Source of the DNA: Ciona savignyi
Lineage: Eukaryota > Chordata > Ascidiacea > Phlebobranchia > Cionidae
NCBI GenBank assembly: GCA_000149265.1
Contig: CH002367.1
Span: 753,587-817,586 of the forward strand
DNA: 64,000 nucleotides
Direction of reading: 5' to 3'
Positions 22,583 through 35,078 of this stretch are shown here, in pieces. Position numbers and translations under genes: made by a program. Below the pieces are notes generated by a model that was not told where the DNA came from, ran no database searches, and saw only the letters and a list, made by a program, of their open reading frames with translations. Positions within the stretch are counted from its first letter, which is position 1; every line of letters starts with the position of its first letter.

Positions 22583-25500
22583 TATGAACAATATTTTAAC
22601 AATTTAAACTTAACTCCTTTGAGTTTGAATTTAGTTATGCATACAATTGTAGCTGTTTTATTTAGCTGTGGTATAATATAAACGTTAATAAAACGAAATC
22701 CCTGTTTTCCGTCAAACTAAATCTCGGTCTCCCCAGTTTAAGCTCTGAATACACTTACTTCCAACTTAAACCACATTTAAACTCTAGGCTATAGAATTTT
22801 GCCGGATGGATCTTAGGGGTCGCCAGGTTATATAACCTCGTCACTTGTTATCACGGGTCCTTTTTAGTTTAGTTTACTTTTTGTTTCCACGATGAATACA
22901 TGAAGCAGGACTATTAATAAAAATGGAAAACGGGAAAAAAAGGCAAAACGATGGCAAACGGTCGTTTTTTTCGTCAGGTGCTTTGACAGGGGTGATTTGT
23001 CCGCCCAAAATCATCTAGGAGTTAACAAATTGGATTAAAACTATTATGATAGCTTACATAACATAGATATGTTAAAACCAAAAAGGTATTCTAGCCGAGC
23101 AAAATACTTATTAAAAAAGAAATTCTCTGGTCACGTAAATTTATAATAAACTTTTTTACGGACACACTATTGTTTTTGTCCGATTTTTTTTTTTCTTTTT
23201 TTTTTTTTCTTTTTTTTCGTCAAACGCTTGACAGGCATGGCATGTCGCCCCGACATCTACCAGAAGGAAAAATAGAATCGCAATGAGACTTTGCCATTTG
23301 TTAGACAACATGGTCTAGATGAACAGAAACTAAAATTTTGGGAGATAAAACCAGGGGAATTCCCCTGGAACGTTAAAAACCAAAACGGTATTTTTTTCTA
23401 AAAAACTAGCTTTTTGGGGCATAGCGCTTAAACGGCAGCTCCAATTTAAATCAGATTTGGTAAAATGTAAGTGCATTAGTAACTGATTTAACACTTGGAA
23501 GAAATAAAAAAATTACCTAGGGAAATACCCTAAAAAATAACATTTTGTTCTCAAATTATGATTGTGACAGGCATGGCATAACGCCCTGACATCTACCAAA
23601 GGAATAATAGAATAGTAACAAAACTTGGTCATTTGTTAGACAACATGGTCTAAATACGCAGTAAAAAAATTGTGGGTGATAAATCTAGGGGAATTCCCCT
23701 GAGACGTTAAAATCCAAAACGGTTATTTTTCTAAAAAAATTAGCTTTTCGGGCCATAGCGTTTGAACGGCTGCTCTAATTTTGATCAGATTGAGTGGAAT
23801 GCTGGATCGTTAGCCACCCTATGTCAATTAAAAGAAAGAAAACATTTACTTAGGGTAACTCCCTTAAAAACGAAGATATGTTCCTGACTCATGATTGTGA
23901 CAAGCATGCAACATTGCACTGACATCTTCAACAAGGATTCGTCAAATTGAATTAAAACTTTAAGAATTGTTAGATAACATGACCCACATATGTAAAAATA
24001 GAAACTTATGTACTAAGCCCATGTGAAATTCCCCGAAGCCATCAAAAACTAAATCGGGCTGTTTTAGGAATTTAGCTTCATTTCACTACAGCGCTTGAAA
24101 AGAAGCATTAATTTAAAACATTTTTGGTGAAATGTTCGTAAATCTAAAACGATTGTTCTTTTTTTTACCTACACCTGGAGAAGAAGTTTGGTTTGATAAC
24201 TTTGGGACCCATGCGTTTATGCTTGCAGAAACAAAAACTACATACTCATTGTATAAGAAACAAAATGTGGTTAGGGACCCTGTAGCAGTAGCATGAATAT
24301 ATGGCATACAACATGTGTTTTACAAATAGTAGTGGTTAAACACGTGGTTGACACTCTCTAGTTTTTGTAGGGATCATAGCACTCAAACTTAATACCCAAA
24401 TTTAAATTAATTTTTTCTGATGTTAGTCCATTTACAACAGATGTTAAAATGGTAATCTATTTTTAAATTTACTTTAGGAAATCCATTTTCGAAATTTTGT
24501 TGGACGATACCGCAGTTTTTTGTTTTTTTAGACACAAAAAATTGGGCGATCGGCTAAAACTACAAGAAAACTAGCTACTATGGATTAGATTTTCCAACGA
24601 TTTTTCAAATTTTTGACAAATAATCCAAGTGAAATACCTCACAGTCACAAATTTAACATTTGACATTGGTATAACTTAAATCGTCTAATCTAGATTTTTA
24701 ACTTCAAAAGAACAGTGTGTCCAAACCTAATTTCGGGGGGTTAGTTCTAGCAAATTCGACATGTTTAAAATTTCAAAATGTCTAATCAACATAGTTTAAA
24801 ATGCATATTAAAAAAAATGGAAACTTAGAAGAATGTTAACAAATACGGCTTAGATGGGCACGAATTTGACAAGAATATACTGTGAAAATGTGGGAGCGAT
24901 ACTTACAATGACTTCCTTTTGAATTCAAAGGAAACATATTTTGATTTTACTGCGTTTATTTATTTATTTATTACAACAAGCTAGTAAATTGCATGTGTTA
25001 TCGCCATTTTATCGTTATGTACGGGTTATCAAGTCAGGTTGAAACTTTCAGGATACCGAACTGACATGCAATAAATCGCCATGACCTTTAATTTTACAAA
25101 AAAATCAAAGTAGGAATTCCAGTTATCGCACAAAATGTAAAAAATGTCCATTTTAAAATTATCCCTGGGTTGGAAAAGGAATATTTCCCTGGGATATCTT
25201 TGGGTTGAAAAAAAATATTTACTTAAATTTTTAAAGAAAAGTTACATTCCACGTTATATTCTTTGTATAAGATAAAAGGTTAGGAAAAAAACTTTTGTTT
25301 TATTTAGAAAATATAGATATTAAGTTTAGATTGGTAACTCTGGAACCAATTAATTTTTGCATGCAGAAACAAACATTATAAACAATAATAACATATATAG
25401 ATATACAAGATAAATATATATATACTTATATGGAGTGTATGGATCAAAGTTTATGTGCTTACCTACATTTGCATTTAAAATGTTAAAAAGTTAAATATAA

Positions 25501-25827
25501 GAGTAAACACATGGTAATGGACCCATCAGTACAATTTAATACTTCGCTTGGGTTCAATGTGTAAAAACAATCATTAGAAGCGATCGCAACTAATCTGGTT
25601 AGAAAATCATAAATGTTAAACATGATCCACGTACTCGCTTTATCGCGATGAAGACGTTTTTTTATTGTGAGAGTTCCCTCTCGTGCCAGCCTAAGAGAAA
25701 AACACATCTATTTGCCTTCGAGCAAGCGAGTGTGTGGATTCTATCTAAGACTAGTGCCAGAATCATTTAAACGCCAGACAGTGTAAGCATAGTATACAGA
25801 TTAGGTACCTCGTCGGAAGAACTCAAA
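22583..25827. other. intergenic, repeat-rich
   Basis: Between the divergent Cys-rich copy 2 and the + GTPase. Contains the short dispersed repeat at 22870-22975, a Helitron-like element at 23150-24365, and AT-rich sequence at 24366-25800 in which I see nothing. The GTPase promoter should lie near 25700-25827. Confidence 0.5.
23150..24365 (+). mobile_element. Helitron-like non-autonomous element
   Basis: Three divergent tandem modules of about 330 bp begin at ACAGGCATGGCATGTCGCCC (23230), ACAGGCATGGCATAACGCCC (23571) and near 23898. Each includes an AACATGGTCTAGAT-like and a GGGGAATTCCCC-like block. The 3' end is CACGTGGTTGACACTCTCTAG then T, as in the other copies. No transposase frame is present. 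Confidence 0.6.
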
Positions 25828-28800
25828 ATGTCGGGGGAAATGCCGGAATCTGCAAAAGGTGCGAAGTTTAATGTGAAAGTATTAATTAATTTTAATGTAG
25901 TAGTCAAAAAATTGTAGTGCATTGGATGCGGAACTAAAAGTTTATTGATCGCATTTACGAACTATTTAGTAGCTTGTGGAATCGCAATGTTTACGGACTT
26001 TGCTTTACCAAGTACATTAAACAACAATAATATTTTCGAAATTGATTTAAAAGTAACACAATGTATCTTTGTGAACAACACATATCGTAATTAATTTAAT
26101 GATCTTTATGTAGCATTAGATATTTCTGTCCATTTTACAGATTATTCATCTATTCCTATTCTGGAGATGCACGGTAAAGAATTTAAGCTTAAATTTGATG
26201 TGTTTGAAGAAATTTTTGACAATGTTCGAAACCTACCCGTTGCTATTATAAGTGTGGCTGGACCATTTCGAAAAGGAAAATCATTCATCCTAAATTTACT
26301 TGCTAACTACTTATTGGAAAACCAGGTCAGTGGATATATATTCATTACAAAACAGTTATTATTTTGCTATACCTGTATATATTTCATACAGTCACTCAAT
26401 TGGTACAAAGACGGGAACAAAAAACTAAACAATGTTTTTGGATTTCGAGGTGGCATTGAAAGAGATACGATTGGAATTCATATCACAAAGACACCTTTTA
26501 TGCTGAAAGACAAATACGGAAAAGTATGGATATTGATATATCGAATGACAAAATTGTTACAGTATTTGCAATACATTGGCAGGAAGTTGCAGTGTTTTTA
26601 ATGGATACCCAAGGAATGTTTGACATGCAAACAAGCTCAAAAGACTGTTCGGTAATATTTGCATTGAGTACACTACTCAGTTCGGTTCAAATTTACAACT
26701 TATCGGAAATGATTAATGAGAGTGATCTTCAGCATTTACAGGTCAGAGGTTTTATTGCGTTCGTTAGAATTTGGTTTAGTTAATGACACTGTACGTTCTT
26801 TAAAGACGACACCAACTTTCACATTTTATCCGTTAAATCAAATAACATCGATATTCCAATGCACCTGACAGAATGTGTCCAAACTTAAATGCGGTAAAAA
26901 CATTGTTTTTTTTAAGTATAACCATTAAATAGATTTTATTTTCGATGTTCTTTTAAAAACACTCCTTATAAAACATATTTTTACCGAGCAGCACTTTAAT
27001 TAGACAAACCTAATATAGATAATGATTTATGATGAGTGTTAATCTTTGGTACATTACATTATTTTCAATTGTTTACCAACAATACAAATAATGTCGATCT
27101 TAAACGTATAACTATATTTTCAGGTGTTTACCAACCATGCAAAGTATATTGCAGATACAAAACGTCACGTCAATTCGTCTACGTCCCCTTTCCAAGTAAA
27201 TATAATGTGCTCACGTTACTTATACACGTAAAGTAATCCATTTTCCTTCAGGGACTTTTATTTTTGCTTCGCAACTGGGAGCAGCTGGATTATCCTGTAG
27301 GCTTTAAAGGAGGGGCTAAGTATCTTAGATGGGTTATGGAAGGCCGCATCGAAGAAAACACATTGGTTCGACGGAACCTGAAAGACTCGTTCACGGAAGT
27401 TTGCTGTGCACTAATGCTTCGGCCGGGAACTAAAATCTCAGTTCGGGGAGAACAAAGATCTGACGTCTATTTATCGGGTTAATATTGTTCCACATCGTAT
27501 AATTGGCTTGTAGGCCTATACTTCTTAATAGTTGAACATATTACAGATATTGACAGCACGTTCATGAACGAGGTTGATGCGTCGGCCAAGTATTTGTTTG
27601 AAAAAGAAAACCTTGTCGTAAAAAAGTTAAATGGATGTGTACTAACCGTAGAAGGACTTATCGATCTTGTAATTGAATACACAAAAATTCTCAGTAGTGG
27701 TAAAATGCCCAAAGATGATACATTATTGCAGGTACTTTCAAGTAAAATTGCTTGTTTACATTAATACAAGTGTTAACCTTTACATTTTACAGAGCAGTGA
27801 GAGAGTTAGTTTTCTGGGAAAAATCAAACAATTGGAAACCGAATATAAGATAAACATCCAGAAAAGGGTAAATACAGACAGACATTGCAATTTTCTGTAT
27901 ATCTGATTCGAATCTTAAGAAAATGCATATTGATTTTACACCGTATTTGCACGTTTTTGTTTTTTTGTTTGCGTCGTGCTTGTACCGGCAAACTATGTTT
28001 CCAGCACAACAATAAACGATTGTCCAATCGGGATTAAATATTCAGTGATGCTAACTGACTTCTTCATATTCTCAATGTATTTCTAGATCGGAAATGCGGT
28101 ATTGGATCCATCTCGACTAAATGAGTTTCACAGTGAATGCCTTGATTTAGCAAGGAAACAATTTCTAGAACACGATGTATTAGAGAAAGAAGAAGAAAGC
28201 AAAGCAATCTTGGAACAGATGAATAAAAACATCATGATTCAGTTTTTTAGCTTATCTGCCTGCAATAGTGGAAAGATGGTATGTTATATGGAAAATGAAG
28301 TTCGTTTAAATAGTTCTACACTTGTAATAGGGCTATGCATCACAAATTCTGCTTCGGGGTTGGCAGTATATTTTTATGGTAATCAAACCTATAACGAAAA
28401 ATGGTAAATTATCTACCAATAATGTTACTATCAGTGTAGTCCCTCCCAATATCTCTGGTATTTTGATGTGTAGCCTATGGCTGCAAATGTGGGTGGTTGT
28501 ATTTTAATATCTCTATGTTGATTAAATGTTAAATACTGTAGAGCTGTGATAATGTAGATAAAGCTTCTTTTACTTGTGTTATTTTTTCTTCTATTTTAAC
28601 ATTTTGGTTACAGAAGAATATTGCTATGCTTATCGACGAACAAATTACTGCTGCTGGAGAAGTATATTATCGGGAGTTGGAAAAGGTGATAAATCCAGTG
28701 TCAACGATGCAATGAATTGAGTATACATTATACATCTTATCCTAACACATTTCATTACCAGTTCGCATCAGGCCAATGGGTCGAAGACCTATCTTCCCCA

Positions 28801-31800
28801 TTAGCAATTGCTACAAAAAAAGCAAATGCAGCGTTTGAAACGTCCACAATGATGTTTGATAAACGCTGGGTTAACGAGAGAAAGAATAAGCTGCAACCCG
28901 AAATGAAAAGAAAACACAAAGAATTCGAGATAGAAAATGAATTGCGGGGGGTATCTAAAAATATTTTTTTTGGCACTTAAAGTAAAATTAGGGGGAAAGT
29001 GTATTGATTGACTTTCGAATGGCTCTAAAGATAATCTTTTTGGATCAGAGTAGAATTCAATAAACCAAAAAATGTCTTGTTTTCACAAGACAATTAATAG
29101 GTAGGCCTACATTATATTTACTAATAAATATATTTATATATTCAAAAATTGAAAAATATACGTACAAGTAATAAACTCTTTTTAGATATTATGAAATTTA
29201 AAAGTCGACACATTTTTTATATTAATATAATTTAACATAGCTAACATTTTGAACAATTTAAGCAAAACAAAATGCAATATTCTGCAAACACTCCTGATGT
29301 ATATTGTGCAAATATTGTTTAGTAATATATTTTGTACAGTCTAAACAACTTTTGTCACCGGGCTTAGTTTCGATCTCATGATGGACTCGTCACTCAGTCG
29401 TTTTTTTTTGTATATGGAAAGTTAACCATTTGGCCACAACGACAGTCTAAACAACTTTACACGCAGCGAGTGACCAAGCAAGCGATGTCGCTTCTTCTGG
29501 CAAAATCGCATCAAAAATACCAGGAGCTGATGAAAAAGGTAACTTTTGATTTTAAAAAAGATGATAAAACAAAACAATACCTGAAACCCGTCTGAATTTT
29601 CTTTATATACACATACAGACATCAAGTTTAATACCATGTGTAAAAAGTATGAAAAATATGATTTCATACAACACCTTATATTGATTATCAACCAGCACAT
29701 CAAGTCGTAAAAGTCACAACACCGGTATAATGTGCAACAATAAATGAGCTAACACTTTTCAGTGCGGTTGCTTCCGAAAATATAACAAGCAGAAAATGGC
29801 TAAAGTGTACGTTTATAACTAAGCGACTGTGTCGTTATGTTCATATCTCATAAACTACACGACCGGAAGTGTTTAAGCGCACGTCAATATGCTTAATGTT
29901 ATTTATTTGCAGGCAATGCTGGATGAAAACGTTGACATGACCGCTTGCTCATGATGATAGTATATTAGCTGCACTCACAGTTTTTAACGATTCCGTTGTT
30001 GGAAAAGACACGAATTATAAAGCAGATAAAGAAAAAATATTGACCAGAGAATTATTAGAACAATATTATGTCTTCCAAAAACGTCACGATAAAGTGAGTC
30101 ATGATTTTGAAAAGTAATGACTCATACAAGAAAGCTTTTAATTTAGCTTTTATACAGCTTTCTGTCCGCATATTCGGCTAATTAAAGCAGATAGAAAAAC
30201 CGTTCTGTTTTATGGTCAATTTTCTAAATATTTATCGTATATATTTATTTAATAATTTATTATGCCTACCCAACTTATTAAATGGTTTAAAAAATAATAT
30301 TTTAGTCAATTATAACTCGAAATTTTAACTGTAAATTCGGACGCCCAACTATTTTATGCTCTGGGTTAGACTATTTATCATATTGTATTATAAATTGAAT
30401 ACACTATTTAAGTGATAGGCGATGTATGTGTTACCATGCTGTTTCAAAATACTACGCCCATGTTGGCCGTATGCCTAGCGCGGCCATGGATAAAGGCCGC
30501 ACTCGAAAGAACAAAGTCAAATATATTGTTTGTTTCATTTCAAGGAGGCTAAGCAGATCGAACTTGAAAAAATACTTCAAAGGGCAAGAAAGGAATACGA
30601 GGATCATGTAAAACAGGTAGAAACGATCGTTTTACCTTCTGAGCCTTTTAAGTGTGACCTGCGCTTGCGTTTGGTAGTTAAAAGGACAATGTAGTCAATG
30701 TGTCCTGTGTGTTAAGACAATATATATGCTTTTATAGACACAAACCTAAACCGGTTAAAATATCTTTAAAGGTTTTAGGCGAAGAATATTTGACGGAATC
30801 AGAACTACATTCCGTACACGATGAGGCAAGAACCGTGATCATGGCAACGGTAACAAATGTTGTAGCGCTTGGTTGTAACGAGTCGTTTGTTCAGCTGTGC
30901 AAGCAAAAAGTTGCAGAACTGTTGGAGGAAGAACTTAAATGCTTGCTCGATAAAAACAACTGTGCGAAGGTAAACTCGTTACAAGTATTTCAAACATCGC
31001 ATTTGTTTTAAATTTTGATCGTAAGTACTTTGTTTACCAGGTTCATTTTTCAACCGTTCGACAGGCCTTATCTAACATATATAGATTTACAAAAATGACC
31101 AAACTTTACATTTTCTACAGCTTGAGGCGGAAAACCAACTCGTTGTAAACCGAAAAGCTTTGGCAATGGATTATTATGAAGAAATGATGCATGTAGGGAT
31201 GCCTAATATCTGATTAAGCTCGTGTTATAAATATACAATCTTAAGTCAAAACAAACAAAAACAGATAACAGTATATAACAAGAAAAAAAGTCACTTGATT
31301 TTATGCAAACGAGAAGAAGGCGTATAGCAACGTGGCAACAAAAGTAATACATGGATGTTGTAAGAGTATATATATAAACTGAAAATCTTAGCAGTTCTGG
31401 CGGTCTTTAAACTGGAAATATTCGCAGTTGTCGACTTTATAAATCCATTTTAGGACGAATATGTTGATAATGAGGAATTGCGAAAGAAACACGGCGAAGC
31501 CAAGGAAAGAGCGTTGAAAAGATTCTCTCATTTTAACACAAACAGGCTGGAAGCGTTTGAGCAAAACATGAATGAACTTGAGGAGGATACAGAAAGACAT
31601 TTCCAAATGAATATGAGAAGAAATAGCAAACGTGGGGTAAGTTGTGTACTTTTATGTAGACAAGGTCCTTTAGGTGCTATGTACAAAGACACCAACGACT
31701 AGCTTCTGATTTTGTTTTTGTTACATTTTGGTTGACAATAGAACAATCTACCCGTTGGTCTTCTATGTCACAATTTGACCCAACGAAATAATTAAGTGTT

Positions 31801-32501
31801 GTCTGCACAGGAACTAATTCGCCAGAAACTTGTTCAATTTTACGAAAAAATGACAGTGGACTATTTGGACAAGATGTACGAGGTATGTCACGCTTTTGGC
31901 TATTATAACGCACTCTACTTACTAGTGAAGGATAAATTTGGGGAAAGCACAGTATACATTATAACTCCTGTTAGCGTCATATTAACCTCGTTGCAGGACG
32001 ATTGTATGGTATTAAATACGAGAAATAATTCTACAATTTTGTTTAAATTCGTAAACCATAAGATTAATGCAATTCCACTAAATTATCTGACGCCTTACCT
32101 GTGGAGCTAAGCAAACCTTATTCCTTAAATGTTTCTTCATGTAGGTCACAAGAAAACGATACTCAAACAATAACACTCTTCATGAAATGCACGAAAGTTT
32201 TAAGGCTGCAGTTATACATGAAATCAAAACGACCGTCACCTTTGAGAACATTCAACAAGAAACCATCAACATTTGCTGTGCTATTTTAGAGGAAAGTTAC
32301 GAACAAGTGAAGAATGCTCCCAACAACGACGGGCAAGGCGGTAAATCTGGTTTCGTTATGAATTTGGGAGCAGCGATTGGGGCATTCATTCGCCGATCAA
32401 ACCGACCGAAAACAATAGAACAAGACACAAATGCGTCCTGTTTTCCGTCAGTCATTTATCTTAGGAGCCTAAACATTGGTGAGAAATTGGAGAACATTTA
32501 A
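25828..32501 (+). CDS. atlastin/GBP-like large GTPase, + copy, frameshifted
   Basis: Nineteen exons: 25828-25858, 26141-26325, 26392-26523, 26583-26741, 27124-27195, 27252-27477, 27547-27731, 27793-27867, 28087-28278, 28614-28685, 28762-28950, 29467-29538, 29913-30093, 30545-30616, 30772-30969, 31121-31192, 31454-31636, 31811-31882 and 32145-32501. G domain: P-loop GPFRKGKS (51-58), switch I ERDT (T98), DTQG (124-127), and RNW (200-202) where atlastins have RDW, followed by GGAKYL. An atlastin-type middle domain follows (FMNEVD, VVKKLNG), then six repeated helical modules, each a 72-75-nt exon plus a 180-357-nt exon. No C-terminal TM pair is visible. Exon 13 has one extra base near 29943-29948, giving TGA at 29952 after 543 codons; without it the product would be 907 residues. 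A poly(A) signal is at 32600. It could be a pseudogene, a truncated allele or a sequencing error. Confidence 0.82.
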
Positions 32502-33614
32502 ATAAACGTTACATTTAAAATAATATTTCAGTTAGTTTGGTGTGAAGCGTTTTACATATAATTAATTCTTTTTTATTGCAGGACAAATATTTTAATGTAA
32601 ATAAAGTAATTTTATTAACCTTGTATATGAATGTACTATGACATCTCTTTTAAATAGTGTAAGTCCTATTATATTCCGATATTTGTAAATGTATTGTATC
32701 TATTTGTCCTAACTGCTAACCCTAAATGTCTCCTTTTCCAGCATGAACAATATTGTATTTTATGTGTTTAAAGATAAATTAAAAACCATCCAAAATGTTA
32801 TACCTGTCACATGGTTGTTTAACTACGCAGAAACATGGCACTAACATTGTAATATCTGATCCCGTCTCTTTAAAGCTTTATATTTAAATTAAGTTTGCCG
32901 AGAGTTTGTTGCTTGGTTGAGCATACGATATTTAACGAGTTGTTATTGAGGGGAATGACAAACAATGGGAGGAAAATCAAATAGTTTCTGCAGTTTTTCT
33001 TTACAAACTGATCCCATATTTGATAGAATGACTGCGATAAATCCATGCACTGCAGGCCTAGGGCACACAACAAGTTACTATGATCAAGTAATAAAGCGAT
33101 TTTATGACATCGTATGTTGAGTGATTGCAATTCCAAAGAGTTAATGGTTCAGAACAACGACCTATTGTTGTTTATCTCGGCACTTCAACAATCTTACATC
33201 GTGCTTATTACGGCCGAATTGCTGGTTTTAAAACTTTTATTTTATGGAATTCTATTTAAGTGTAAAACGTTTGTTTTGGCAAGAAGGGAACTCATGGGTT
33301 TCTGAGTTACCTATCCAAAATTTATATCTGTGTGTTCTGCATAAAGTATTAACATTGGCGTTCTACAAAACAACAATAAAAACAAATAAAAAAGCAAACA
33401 TCTCTAAAATAATGAATAAAACTGGAATATTTTAATTAATGTATTTTTTATTTTAAACTTAATATTATTTTAATTTTTTTTAATTTAAAGTAAATTAACC
33501 TTTATAGTTCTAAGATATTCAAAAACTTAAAATATCGGCAACAAAATGCCTAAAATGTGGCCAAAAATCGTCGTGCTTATATTCTCGGTTCTGGGGAAGT
33601 TTCCCTTTCGTGAT

Positions 33615-33960
33615 TTAGGATAGGATAGGATAGGAAATTCATTTTTATCCCCGTGAATGGGAAAACCAAGGGGGTTAAAACACGGGCAATCGTCAGATCA
33701 CCTCGCGCCAACCATCGGGTTACTGGAGCTATTGCAGTGTGTTGTATATGCATAGGAGGATATTCATTTTTATCCCCGTGAATGGGAAAAACTCTGGGAC
33801 CCATGCGTTTATGCTTGCAGAAACAAACTACCGTTACATACTCGGTGTATAAAATACAATTTGAGGTTAGGGATCCTGTAGTATGAATATATGGCATACA
33901 AAAATGTGTTTTACAAATAGTGGTGGTTAAGCACGTGGTTGACACTCTCTAGTTTTTAAA
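33615..33960 (-). repeat. SINE family 1 fragment (-) abutting Helitron-like 3' end (+)
   Basis: 33615-33790 is a reverse SINE fragment with an AGGATAGGATAGGAT tail and a second copy of TATCCCCGTGAATGGG at 33773. 33795-33960 is the last part of the Helitron-like element, ending TTGACACTCTCTAG. Confidence 0.6.
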
Positions 33961-33985
33961 TTATTATTCGATTGTTCTGTTTTTG

Positions 33986-34278
33986 TCCGGCCCTGTGGTC
34001 TAGCGGTTAAGTGCGTCGCCTTTCAATCGAAAGGTTTCAGGTGCGAAACTGGTCGCTAGCTAGTCGGTTGTGTCCTTGGGCAAGGCACTTTACGGACATT
34101 GCCTGAACCCAGCGGATTAATGGGTTCTACAAAATTGAAGGAACGTGTCTATCATATACAACACACTGCAATAGCTCCGGTAACCCGACGATGGGCGCGA
34201 GGTGATCTGACGATTGCCCGTGTGTTAACCCCCTTGGTTTTCCCGTTCACGGGGATAAACATGAATATCCTATCCTAA
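33986..34278 (+). repeat. tRNA-derived SINE, family 1, full-length reference copy
   Basis: Starts GGCCCTGTGGTCTAGCGG, with GGTTAAGTGCG (A box) and AGGTTTCAGGTGCGAAAC (B-box region). The body contains GCACTTTACGGACATTGCC, GCAATAGCTCCGGTAACCCG and GATCTGACGATTGCCCGTG, ending CACGGGGATAAACATG and a TATCCTA-rich tail. It probably belongs to the SINE described for Ciona (Cics-1); I could not compare sequences. Confidence 0.75.
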
Positions 34279-35078
34279 TATATCCTTCTAACCGAAGTAA
34301 TCACTACACCATTTGTGACTTACTTATTACTGTACAATTGTACTGCATCTTAAAGTCTTTAATATGACAGAAACCTATGTCATAAATTCGCTTTAAGCAT
34401 AGTAACTTGTTGTGTGCTTTAGGCCTGCACTGCATGGATTTATCGCAGTCATTCTTCCAAATATTGGATCAGTTTAAATAGAACTTCAGAAACTTGATGT
34501 CTTCTCTTCCATTGTTTGTGCTTCCCTCAATAACAACTCGTTAAATATCGTATGCTCAACCAAGCACCAAACTCTCGGTAAACTTAATTCAACTATAAAG
34601 CTTTAAAGAGATGGGACCATACATGCAAATGAGATATATATTGTTGCGTATTAATGTAACTAGACACAGTAAAATCACCAAACTAAAGCTATTGTACGGA
34701 TTCTTGTATTTTGAACCCAAAACTGTATATCCAGTATGCGGACAACAAAATTACCACTACAATATTTTAATCAAGATATATATAGTTCTATCTCTTATTT
34801 AAATACCATAAGATAATTAAAAGCTTCTACTTGAATACGAGACTTATATATCTCTATTTAAATAAATTTCTGTTACTTTATTTACAAATTTAATTAATAA
34901 AATATTATATAATGGTTTGAAATAGATATGCAATCACTTACAAAGATATTGCAATTCTTTTGTATACAATGACCCCAGAATGAAATATCAAAAAATGGTC
35001 TGTGATTAATCTGTAGCCCAACTCACTTCATAATGCATTAATTGAGATAATCGAAGCGCAATGTTTAAATTGCCGATT

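Larger units (their letters stand above)
32502..35078. other. spacer at the centre of the inverted GTPase duplication
   Basis: 32862-33118 and 34374-34617 are inverted copies of one 3' flank (shared AACGAGTTGTTATTGAGGG and GCACACAACAAGTTACTATG, allowing changes). Between them lie SINE and Helitron-like fragments (33615-34278). Poly(A) signals of the two genes are at 32600 (+) and 34882 (-). Confidence 0.65.

Noticed and set aside
33577-33945. 122-codon minus-strand frame
   Set aside because: Made of SINE and Helitron-like fragments, no domain.
33986-34278. tRNA gene
   Set aside because: The tRNA-like A and B boxes are the head of a repeated unit with a long unrelated body and tail; it is a SINE, and the cloverleaf is not intact.
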